From: Sporomusa sp.
GTDB taxonomy: Bacteria; Bacillota_C; Negativicutes; Sporomusales; Sporomusaceae
DNA: 15,968 bases
Direction of reading: 5' to 3'
Assembly (NCBI GenBank): GCA_029256645.1
Contig: JAQSXM010000023.1
Span: 1 to 15,968 of the forward strand
Part shown: positions 1-4,797 of the stretch, piece by piece
Position numbering within the stretch: the first letter of the stretch is position 1
Layout of the letters: every line of letters starts with the position of its first letter
Position numbers and translations under genes: made by a program
Notes under the pieces: generated by a model
What the model saw: the letters and a program-made list of their open reading frames with translations, nothing else
What the model was told of the DNA's origin: nothing
The model's database searches: none

Positions 1-162
1 TATCATCTGGTTACTGAATATAGTCCGGAGGTTATTCTTAAGGTCGAAACAGCATTGCATTCAGCCGGGATAACAGATTATTCATTGCAGGGGATCCCGC
101 CCACCTTAGAAGATATTTTTGTACACCTTGCCGGACAAGGAGGTGCAGCATGTACGCCGTAG
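1..162 (+). CDS. ABC transporter ATP-binding protein, C-terminal end (partial)
   Basis: An open frame is already running at base 1 (codon phase 1) and stops at the TAG at 160-162, giving the last 53 residues of a protein that begins outside the window. The piece contains PTLEDIFVHL, the conserved tail of ATPases of the ABC-2 drug/exporter class (DrrA/YbhF type); the next gene ends in the matching PSLEDVFVYYV. No nucleotide-binding motif is visible because only the tail is present. It overlaps the next gene by 13 bp in another frame, so the two are probably translationally coupled. E. coli YbhF carries two such ATPase domains fused in one chain; here they are two separate genes, which is inferred from this tail alone. 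Confidence 0.8.
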   Translation, partial: YHLVTEYSPEVILKVETALHSAGITDYSLQGIPPTLEDIFVHLAGQGGAACTP

Positions 163-1055
163 AGACAGAAAACCTTACCCGGGTGTTTGGTGACTTTATT
201 GCTGTCAATCAAGTTAATTTGAAGATCCCTCAAGGTAGTATTTATGGCTTTCTGGGCCCAAATGGTTCCGGAAAATCGACTACAATCCGGATGTTGTGCG
301 GAATTCTCACACCTACACGCGGCAATGGCCGTCTGCTTGGTCTTGATTTGGCGACCGAGGGGGAAACCATCAAGGAAAAAATTGGCTATATGTCCCAGAA
401 GTTCAGTCTATATGAGGATCTTACTGTTTTACAAAACCTTGAGTTCTATGCCGGACTTTACAGCCTCACTGGCTCCAGACGGCAAGAACGGATCGAGGCA
501 ATGCTGGCTATGGCAGGCCTTCAGCAGCGGCGTGATGATCTTACAGCTAATCTGTCCGGCGGGTGGAAGCAGCGGTTAGCTTTAGGCTGCTCAATTCTCC
601 ACAACCCGCCGCTGCTTTTCCTTGATGAACCCACCGGGGGGGTTGACCCTATGTCCCGCCGCATGTTTTGGGATATTATTTACCAACTGGCTCATCAGGG
701 AACAACAGTGATGGTGACTACCCACTTCATGGATGAGGCTGAACACTGTGATGCAATCGGCTTTATTTACGAGGGAACGCTGATTGCCGATGATACGCCG
801 GCCAATCTTAAGCGAAACCTGCCTGGCCTGCTTTTGGAAATTCCCACTGAGGATCCGATGGGGATGTTTACTGTATTAGCGGCACAGCAAAGGGATGTTC
901 TTGATATTTATCCCTATGGAACCAGCGTCCATGTTCTCATCCATGAAGAGCGGCTGGTTGACTATAAGGAGTATGCTTATCGAATAATTAGACCATCGCT
1001 TGAAGATGTTTTTGTTTATTATGTTAAATCAAAGCGCAAGGAGATGGTTGTGTGA
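150..1055 (+). CDS. ABC-2 type transporter ATP-binding protein
   Basis: Cytoplasmic ATPase that powers an ABC-2 exporter, 301 aa, a usual length. Visible motifs in order: Walker A GPNGSGKST (36-44), Q-loop Gln83, signature LSGGW (135-139), Walker B LLFLDEP with catalytic Glu160, D-loop GGVD (163-166) and switch His192. All key residues are intact, so it should be active. The C-terminal PSLEDVFVYYV is typical of the DrrA/YbhF/CcmA exporter ATPases. The ATG start has an AAGGAGG site upstream at about 138-144, inside the previous gene, and overlaps that gene by 13 bp. It overlaps the permease gene by 4 bp (GTGA). Substrate cannot be read from the sequence; drug or lipid-like compounds are usual for the family. 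Confidence 0.95.
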   Translation: MYAVETENLTRVFGDFIAVNQVNLKIPQGSIYGFLGPNGSGKSTTIRMLCGILTPTRGNGRLLGLDLATEGETIKEKIGYMSQKFSLYEDLTVLQNLEFYAGLYSLTGSRRQERIEAMLAMAGLQQRRDDLTANLSGGWKQRLALGCSILHNPPLLFLDEPTGGVDPMSRRMFWDIIYQLAHQGTTVMVTTHFMDEAEHCDAIGFIYEGTLIADDTPANLKRNLPGLLLEIPTEDPMGMFTVLAAQQRDVLDIYPYGTSVHVLIHEERLVDYKEYAYRIIRPSLEDVFVYYVKSKRKEMVV

Positions 1056-2176
1056 TTCGTCTGAAGGCCTTGCTAATTAAAGAGTTTATCCAAATGCGAC
1101 GAGATCGCCTGACTTTTGGGATGATGGTCGGACTCCCTATTATTCAGCTTCTGTTGTTTGGTTTTGCCATCAATACTGATGTAAAACATCTCTCGACAAT
1201 TGTTTTCGATCAGTCACTTCAGCAGGAAGGTCGCGACTTGTTGTCTGCCTTTCAGGCCAGCGAATATTTTAATATTAAATATGTCGCAACAGATTATCAA
1301 GAAGTGACTGAAGCCATTGAAAGTGGAAAAACCAAGGTTGGGATTATTATTCCCCCGGATTATACCGAAAATATTAAGCATGGCCGCAGTGCGGCCGTGC
1401 AGGTTATTGTTGATGCTTCAGACTCGATGACCGCCTCTTCAGCAATCACATCTGCCCAGTTAATCGGGCAAATCCGGTCGCAGGAAATACTTACCCAACG
1501 CTTGCAGGGAACGCAGGGCAAGCAGGTGGCTTTGCCGATTGATATCCGCATTCGCCCCTGGTATAATCCGGACTTCATCTCGCCCTTTTATATGGTCCCG
1601 GGGATTTTAGGTATTGTGCTTACAATGACAATGGTCATGATCACCTCGATGGCTATAGTTCGTGAACGGGAAAGGGGCACATTGGAGCAGCTTATTGTTA
1701 CCCCCATGAAGTCACACGAGTTAATGCTGGGGAAAATTATTCCCTATATTTTCGTGGGCTATGTCCAGGCGACGCTGGCGCTGGCTGTTGGTGTACTTGT
1801 CTTTGATGTACCGTTAAGGGGCAGTATCGGACTGCTCTATGGCTTAACCACTCTGTTTATCATTGCTTCCTTATCGCTGGGGGTTCTTATCTCCACAATA
1901 GCAAAAACACAGATGCAGGCAATGCAGATGTCTTTCTTTATATTTCTACCCAGCGTGCTATTATCTGGTTTTATGTTTCCCAGAGAGGCGATGCCGCAGC
2001 TTTTTTACCAACTAGGCCATTTGTTGCCGCTGACTTTTTACCTGGAAATCTTACGAGGGATTGTGCTTAAAGGAATCGGTATCAATTTCTTATGGTCACA
2101 GGTATTTGCATTAATTGTCTATATTGTGGCAGCACTGACCATCAGTATTATGAAATTTCAAAAGAAAATTGCTTAG
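1052..2176 (+). CDS. ABC-2 type transporter permease (YbhS/YbhR-like)
   Basis: Membrane subunit of the exporter, 374 aa. The hydrophobicity pattern fits six membrane segments, near residues 21-41, 178-203, 226-251, 258-283, 290-309 and 345-368. A large extracytoplasmic domain (about 42-177) lies between the first and second, which is the classic type V ABC-2 layout of YhhJ/YbhS/YbhR. The cytoplasmic RERERGTLEQLIVTPM segment after the second helix (204-219) is the family's coupling motif. Translation starts at GTG 1052, overlapping the ATPase stop (GTGA), with AAGGAG at 1038-1043. Only one permease follows the two ATPases, and a terminator comes directly after, so the permease is either a homodimer or pairs with a subunit encoded elsewhere. 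Confidence 0.93.
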   Translation: MIRLKALLIKEFIQMRRDRLTFGMMVGLPIIQLLLFGFAINTDVKHLSTIVFDQSLQQEGRDLLSAFQASEYFNIKYVATDYQEVTEAIESGKTKVGIIIPPDYTENIKHGRSAAVQVIVDASDSMTASSAITSAQLIGQIRSQEILTQRLQGTQGKQVALPIDIRIRPWYNPDFISPFYMVPGILGIVLTMTMVMITSMAIVRERERGTLEQLIVTPMKSHELMLGKIIPYIFVGYVQATLALAVGVLVFDVPLRGSIGLLYGLTTLFIIASLSLGVLISTIAKTQMQAMQMSFFIFLPSVLLSGFMFPREAMPQLFYQLGHLLPLTFYLEILRGIVLKGIGINFLWSQVFALIVYIVAALTISIMKFQKKIA

Positions 2177-2192
2177 CAATTGTACGAGAAAA

Positions 2193-2222
2193 GCCGCGTC
2201 CAATCAAAGGACGCGACTTTTT
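2193..2222. terminator. Bidirectional intrinsic terminator between exporter and aldolase genes
   Basis: Inverted repeat GCCGCGTCC (2193-2201) / GGACGCGAC (2209-2217) with a 7-nt loop and one G-T pair. It is followed by TTTTT on the + strand and preceded by AAAA (2189-2192), which supplies a U-tract on the - strand. It sits between two convergent genes and can serve both. Confidence 0.85.
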
Positions 2223-2234
2223 AATAGCTGCAGA

Positions 2235-3143
2235 CTATTGCACAGCGCCGATTCGTTGTAAAGCCTCTTTAACTAATGCTTTTTTCGCTTCAGTCAGGGG
2301 TGCAGCCGGCGGCAGAACATATGTAGAGATATCAATACCACTCATTTTTACAGCTTCTTTAACGACACTGTAGAAAGGAGACTCTAAAGAGAAGATTGGC
2401 GGGATATATGACAGGAGTTTCTGCAATTCAATGAGGCGGTTGCCATCTTGCTCCTGGAACGCGCGGTAAATACCTTTGGTAAGGTAGGGGGCAAAGTTTG
2501 CACTGGAGGGAAAACCACCATCACCGCCGATAATCAGCGTGTCAAGCAGGTATTCATCAAAGCCGGCATATACGGCAAAATCCGGACGGACAGGCTTGAC
2601 TGCCAGGATAATGTCCCGAATATGCCGCATAGAATCGACAGTATCCTTAATTCCCACAATAGAGGGGAATTCAAGAGCCAGTCTTTTCACCAGGGCCGGG
2701 CTTAGATCCTGGCCAGTAAGGGCCGGGAAATTGTAGAGAATGATCGGCAATTCCACTTCCTCGGCTACGCTTTTGTAGTAATTGTAGATGTTTTCTTCGG
2801 TTAAGATGGCGTAATACGGATTGACTAAGACAGTCCCGGCCGCGCCGATGGCTTTGGCATGATGACCGAAATGAATCGTTTCCTCAGTACCAGGCGCAGC
2901 AATGCCTATTAGTGTCGGTAGACGGTGATTTGTATATTTTACGCAGAATTCGGCTACCTCTTTGCGCATATCTGCAGACATCTGACTAAATTCACCGGCG
3001 CTGCCCAGAAAAAACAGGACATCGACCTTGCTGGCAATTAGGTGGTCAATTATTCGTCCCATGCCGGACTTGTCCAGTTTGCCTTCCTGGTTCAAGATCG
3101 TTGGAACCGGTGGGATAATTCCTTTAAATAAGGGGGTAATCAC
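2235..3143 (-). CDS. DapA-superfamily 2-keto-3-deoxy sugar-acid aldolase (YagE/YjhH-like)
   Basis: Class I (Schiff-base) aldolase of the dihydrodipicolinate synthase/N-acetylneuraminate lyase superfamily, 302 aa. Numbered from the GTG start, the active-site Tyr is Y137 in LYNFP and the Schiff-base Lys is K166 in GIKD. The substrate loop reads GSAGEF, not the GTTGE of true DapA. The stretches YNFPALTGQDL and STYVLPPAAPL closely resemble E. coli YagE and YjhH, which cleave 2-keto-3-deoxygluconate-type acids to pyruvate and glyceraldehyde, so true DapA is unlikely. Start choice: a GGAGG at 3151-3155 lies 7 nt before GTG 3141-3143. The ATG codons at 3158 and 3149 precede or touch that site and are less likely. 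No sugar transport or dehydratase gene is adjacent, so the exact substrate is open. Confidence 0.88.
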   Translation of the reverse strand: MITPLFKGIIPPVPTILNQEGKLDKSGMGRIIDHLIASKVDVLFFLGSAGEFSQMSADMRKEVAEFCVKYTNHRLPTLIGIAAPGTEETIHFGHHAKAIGAAGTVLVNPYYAILTEENIYNYYKSVAEEVELPIILYNFPALTGQDLSPALVKRLALEFPSIVGIKDTVDSMRHIRDIILAVKPVRPDFAVYAGFDEYLLDTLIIGGDGGFPSSANFAPYLTKGIYRAFQEQDGNRLIELQKLLSYIPPIFSLESPFYSVVKEAVKMSGIDISTYVLPPAAPLTEAKKALVKEALQRIGAVQ

Positions 3144-3175
3144 AGTCATTCCTCCCATGATGTTGATGATTATTA

Positions 3176-3184
3176 ATTATACCA
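3176..3184 (-). promoter_or_regulatory. Extended -10 promoter for the aldolase gene
   Basis: On the - strand TGGTATAAT (3184 to 3176) is a perfect extended -10 element just upstream of the aldolase ribosome binding site. No good -35 hexamer is visible 17 nt further up, which is common when the extended -10 is present. Confidence 0.5.
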
Positions 3185-3263
3185 TGAGTTTGAGGATTAT
3201 GATGTTGGAGAGTTAGTGTGATGCCTTTTATTAGGCGCAGTAATGCACTTATGTAAGAAAAGA

Positions 3264-3292
3264 TTGACAATTTCCAGAAAGTATGTTAAATT
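3264..3292 (+). promoter_or_regulatory. Consensus sigma-A-type promoter of the small transcription unit
   Basis: TTGACA (3264-3269), exactly 17 nt, then TAAATT (3287-3292). Transcription would begin near 3299, toward the hairpin at 3348-3397 and the 38-aa gene at 3447. The -10 lies inside a palindrome described separately. Confidence 0.7.
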
Positions 3293-3300
3293 TTTAACAA
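3283..3300. promoter_or_regulatory. Palindromic operator resembling a Rex box
   Basis: ATGTTAAATTTTTAACAA is a near-perfect palindrome. The clostridial Rex consensus is TTGTTAA-N4-TTAACAA, and this site differs in only one of the 14 defined bases. It covers the -10 hexamer of the promoter at 3264-3292, so a bound repressor would block it. Rex responds to the NADH/NAD+ ratio. Assignment to Rex is inference: the motif is AT-rich, and the rex gene is not in the window. Confidence 0.5.
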
Positions 3301-3397
3301 AGTCAGGCGTCAGTTTGACCGTTATAATGATGGCCAGAGCATCAGAGAGGCGCAAACTTAAAAGGGAATTAAATTCCTGTAAGTTTTGCGCCTTTTT
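3299..3397 (+). ncRNA. Candidate ~100-nt leader or small RNA ending in a terminator
   Basis: From the predicted start near 3299 to the U-tract at 3393-3397 the transcript would be about 100 nt, has no convincing coding frame and ends in a strong nested hairpin. It could be a free small RNA or an attenuated leader for the 38-aa gene at 3447, as no separate promoter is visible between them. It matches no riboswitch class I recognise by eye. Confidence 0.35.
3348..3397 (+). terminator. Nested terminator hairpin / possible attenuator
   Basis: AGGCGCAAACTTA (3348-3360) pairs with TAAGTTTTGCGCCT (3380-3393) with one bulged base. An inner stem GGAAT/ATTCC (3365-3369 with 3373-3377) caps it, and TTTTT follows. 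No complete gene lies between the promoter and this hairpin, so it ends either a small RNA or a leader. TTTTGCG of the right arm recurs at 3423-3429, just before the downstream ribosome binding site. Confidence 0.7.
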
Positions 3398-3446
3398 CTA
3401 TCTCTTTGTGTTAAGTACCGACTTTTGCGAAAGGAGGTGGTAGGTG

Positions 3447-3563
3447 ATGAGTCAAACAATGGGTATTGAGGCTGCCTTAATGTGGTTTTTGTTTGGTTCG
3501 TTCTTTCTTTGCCGGGCTTTTTGTTTAGTGGCAACCTTACAGGACAATTGGAAACATTCATAA
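3447..3563 (+). CDS. 38-residue predicted membrane peptide (unknown)
   Basis: A short frame starts at ATG 3447 behind a near-perfect AAGGAGGTG site (3431-3439, 9 nt from GGAGG to ATG; an in-frame GTG at 3444 is an alternative start) and stops at TAA 3561-3563. The product begins MSQTMGIEAAL and has one hydrophobic stretch from about residue 9 to 31, rich in Phe and Leu. That stretch carries two cysteines (C22, C26) around a single Arg (R23), and a short polar tail NWKHS follows. It would be a single-span membrane peptide or an amphipathic helix. A terminator follows at 3581-3634. Expression should depend on the Rex-like promoter and on reading through the hairpin at 3348-3397. I do not recognise the family. 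The ribosome binding site and flanking terminator are the main evidence that it is real. Confidence 0.6.
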   Translation: MSQTMGIEAALMWFLFGSFFLCRAFCLVATLQDNWKHS

Positions 3564-3580
3564 TGGTTGGCTGAACAGAG

Positions 3581-3634
3581 CTCTTTTGTTTTTTATCCCG
3601 CAATGGATGAATAACAAAAGAGTTTTTGTTTTTT
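3581..3634 (+). terminator. Intrinsic terminator after the 38-aa gene
   Basis: CTCTTTTGTT (3581-3590) and AACAAAAGAG (3613-3622) form a perfect 10-bp stem with a 22-nt loop, followed by TTTTTGTTTTTT. The stem is AT-rich, but the U-tract is long. Its position right after the short frame supports that frame as a transcribed gene. Confidence 0.65.
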
Positions 3635-3638
3635 AATC

Positions 3639-3673
3639 AAAAAAGTGAGAGCATAGTCTGTATGCTCTCACTT
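3639..3673 (-). terminator. Intrinsic terminator of the 68-aa gene (minus strand)
   Basis: Perfect 13-bp stem AAGTGAGAGCATA (3643-3655) / TATGCTCTCACTT (3661-3673) with a 5-nt loop. A run of A at 3639-3644 gives the U-tract on the - strand. It lies 12 nt beyond the stop of the small - strand gene. Confidence 0.85.
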
Positions 3674-3685
3674 AAAACTTTTAAC

Positions 3686-3892
3686 TTATTTGCTGTATGT
3701 TAGTAGATAGTTTTGCCCCAATTGTTCGTACATCTCTAAGTGTTGGACGACCGCAACTTCTTGTGTTTTACTCAAGTTGTTGACGAACGTGCTTCCAATT
3801 GCTTCTTTGACGATACTTTCAATTTCAAAGGTACAATAGCCTAAAAAGGCTAAGCGTTTTATTAACAGCAAAATACGCTGTTTCATATTCAT
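3686..3892 (-). CDS. Small hypothetical protein, 68 aa
   Basis: Unrecognised small soluble protein. The frame is open up to 3934, but the start at ATG 3892 is preferred because GGAGG (- strand, 3904-3900) lies 7 nt before it; the upstream ATG at 3934 has no such site and lies inside the leader palindrome. The product starts MNMKQRILLLIKRLAFLGYC and appears mainly helical, with a basic N-terminus and a polar C-terminal part rich in Gln and Glu ending NYLLTYSK. There is no signal peptide and no metal or nucleotide motif. It is a single-gene unit: its own promoter (4064-4092), a 165-nt structured leader and a clean terminator. These signals, more than the sequence itself, argue that it is a real, regulated gene. 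Function unknown. Confidence 0.65.
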   Translation of the reverse strand: MNMKQRILLLIKRLAFLGYCTFEIESIVKEAIGSTFVNNLSKTQEVAVVQHLEMYEQLGQNYLLTYSK

Positions 3893-4057
3893 ACCGATTC
3901 CTCCATTATTGTAAATTTTAAATTGGTAATTCATTACGTTCTTTGAACGTAATCAGCCGCAATTACCCTCGACTACTACCAATTGCTATTAGAACAAAGA
4001 GAAATTCGGAGAATTACTTTTTCTAAATAGAGGTTTTAAACCAGATGGCCAATAATC
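3893..4057 (-). promoter_or_regulatory. Long structured 5' leader of the 68-aa gene
   Basis: About 165 nt separate the predicted start site (near 4057) from ATG 3892. The leader holds a perfect 9-bp hairpin ATTACGTTC/GAACGTAAT with a 3-nt loop (3933-3953). Segment 3921-3931 can pair with either of two upstream segments: 3977-3984 (8 bp, AATTGGTA/TACCAATT) or 3961-3967 (7 bp, GGTAATT/AATTACC). The two pairings exclude each other. Together with 4058-4270 this is the longest stretch without a gene in the window. Confidence 0.4.
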
Positions 4058-4063
4058 CTATTT

Positions 4064-4092
4064 ATCATATCATGATGCGGAAACAGAGTCAA
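4064..4092 (-). promoter_or_regulatory. Promoter of the 68-aa gene
   Basis: On the - strand TTGACT (4092-4087), a 17-nt spacer and TATGAT (4069-4064) form a near-consensus promoter pointing at the small - strand gene. Confidence 0.65.
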
Positions 4093-4138
4093 GCGTTAAT
4101 TTAATTATCCACTATTTGCTAGCCTTGGCTAAGCCTGC

Positions 4139-4166
4139 TTGACAGCAAGAACAATCCTAATACTAC
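4139..4166 (+). promoter_or_regulatory. Weak candidate promoter for the gene at 4271
   Basis: A perfect TTGACA (4139-4144) is followed after 16 nt by TACTAC (4161-4166), a poor -10. It is the only -35-like element in the right place. The element GGCTAAG occurs at 4127-4133 and 4204-4210 and inverted at 4187-4193, around this promoter. Confidence 0.3.
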
Positions 4167-4185
4167 TGGCAGATAAGAGGTATTG

Positions 4186-4211
4186 CCTTAGCCGGTAATT
4201 AAGGGCTAAGG
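4186..4211 (+). repeat. Inverted repeat in the leader of the gene at 4271
   Basis: CCTTAGCC (4186-4193) and GGCTAAGG (4204-4211) are perfectly complementary, with a 10-nt loop. With no U-tract it is not a terminator; it may be an operator or a leader hairpin. Confidence 0.4.
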
Positions 4212-4250
4212 GAAGATATCGTACATGGTTTTCATTGGAGAGGTTATACT

Positions 4251-4274
4251 ATGACCGGAGGCGAGGAGCTGTGA
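4251..4274 (+). other. Seven-codon upstream ORF coupled to the gene at 4271
   Basis: ATG 4251 has GGAGAGG at 4237-4243 with 7-nt spacing, a better signal than any start of the main gene. It reads MTGGEEL and stops at TGA 4272-4274. The stop overlaps the GTG start of the next gene (GTGA). It may control translation of that gene; chance is possible. Confidence 0.35.
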
Positions 4275-4549
4275 AAAACGAGTTTGGTCAGGTTATTCCC
4301 ATGTCTGCTTGGCGCTCGTCCGGCGGTTTTCCGTCTGCCATGAACCGACCGGCTGCAGAGCAAACGGTGAAGGCGCTGGTTTATCCGGAGGACGGCGAAT
4401 ATATTGTGGTTTTTGGACAGCCGCCATATATGTGGCGCAGGCATAGATCCCTTAAAGAGGTAGAGCAAACGTACTTTTATTTTGATTGGTCTGTGCCGCA
4501 GGAGGTTCAGACCGCTGGTAATGTCCCGGTACTTGTTGGTAAACTATAA
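4271..4549 (+). CDS. Hypothetical protein, 92 aa
   Basis: Small protein I do not recognise. The frame is open from TTG 4235, but no ribosome binding site precedes that codon. GTG 4271 has GGAGG at 4257-4261, 9 nt upstream, and is preferred. If TTG 4235 is used, the protein gains 12 residues (MERLYYDRRRGA). The body has NEFGQVIPMSAW near the start, an aromatic, probably beta-rich middle (EYIVVFGQPPYMWRRH) and ends VPVLVGKL. No membrane segment, signal peptide or metal site is seen. The GTG start overlaps by 4 bp the stop of a 7-codon ORF (4251-4274), suggesting coupled translation. A terminator follows 12 nt after the stop, so it is a single-gene unit. Confidence 0.6.
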   Translation: MKNEFGQVIPMSAWRSSGGFPSAMNRPAAEQTVKALVYPEDGEYIVVFGQPPYMWRRHRSLKEVEQTYFYFDWSVPQEVQTAGNVPVLVGKL

Positions 4550-4561
4550 GTGTATGGATAA

Positions 4562-4597
4562 AAACTCCCAGGTTAGCCTGGGGGTTTCTTTATTTTA
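4562..4597 (+). terminator. Intrinsic terminator after the 92-aa gene
   Basis: AAACTCCCAGG (4562-4572), loop TTAG, CCTGGGGGTTT (4577-4587): 11-bp stem with one G-T pair, followed by CTTTATTTTAT. Confidence 0.85.
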
Positions 4598-4651
4598 TAA
4601 TATGAAACAAGAATGTATTGATTGGCTGGAATATGTTGAATCACGGAATTT

Positions 4652-4680
4652 TTAACAGTTGTCGCCAGTAAACTTACAAT
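4652..4680 (+). promoter_or_regulatory. Upstream promoter (P1) of the 528-aa gene operon
   Basis: TTAACA (4652-4657), 17 nt, TACAAT (4675-4680): good spacing and near-consensus hexamers. It would start transcription near 4687, about 110 nt before the gene. Confidence 0.45.
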
Positions 4681-4734
4681 AGGGAGTTTATCTGGAAACC
4701 AAAATTCCAAAAAATCCAGACTATAGTCGTGCTA

Positions 4735-4764
4735 TTGGTTTTGAGTGGGTAACCGTGTTATAAT
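4735..4764 (+). promoter_or_regulatory. Proximal promoter (P2) with extended -10
   Basis: TGTTATAAT (4756-4764) is a perfect extended -10. TTGGTT (4735-4740), 18 nt upstream, is a possible -35. The palindrome GACTATAGTC (4719-4728) lies just above and could be an operator. Confidence 0.6.
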
Positions 4765-4797
4765 AGGTGCGTTAACGTGTTTAAAGGAGCTAAAAGG

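Noticed and set aside
3315..3328. TTGACC next to TATAAT as a promoter
   Set aside because: The two hexamers are only a few bases apart, so they cannot be -35 and -10 of one promoter; TATAAT alone lacks a partner at the right distance.
3243..3443. 66-aa open frame on the + strand across the small-RNA region
   Set aside because: No ribosome binding site, runs through the terminator hairpin and its loop, and composition looks non-coding.
3358..3603. 81-aa open frame on the - strand opposite the 38-aa gene
   Set aside because: Lacks a ribosome binding site, and crosses a terminator arm and the well-signalled + strand peptide gene.
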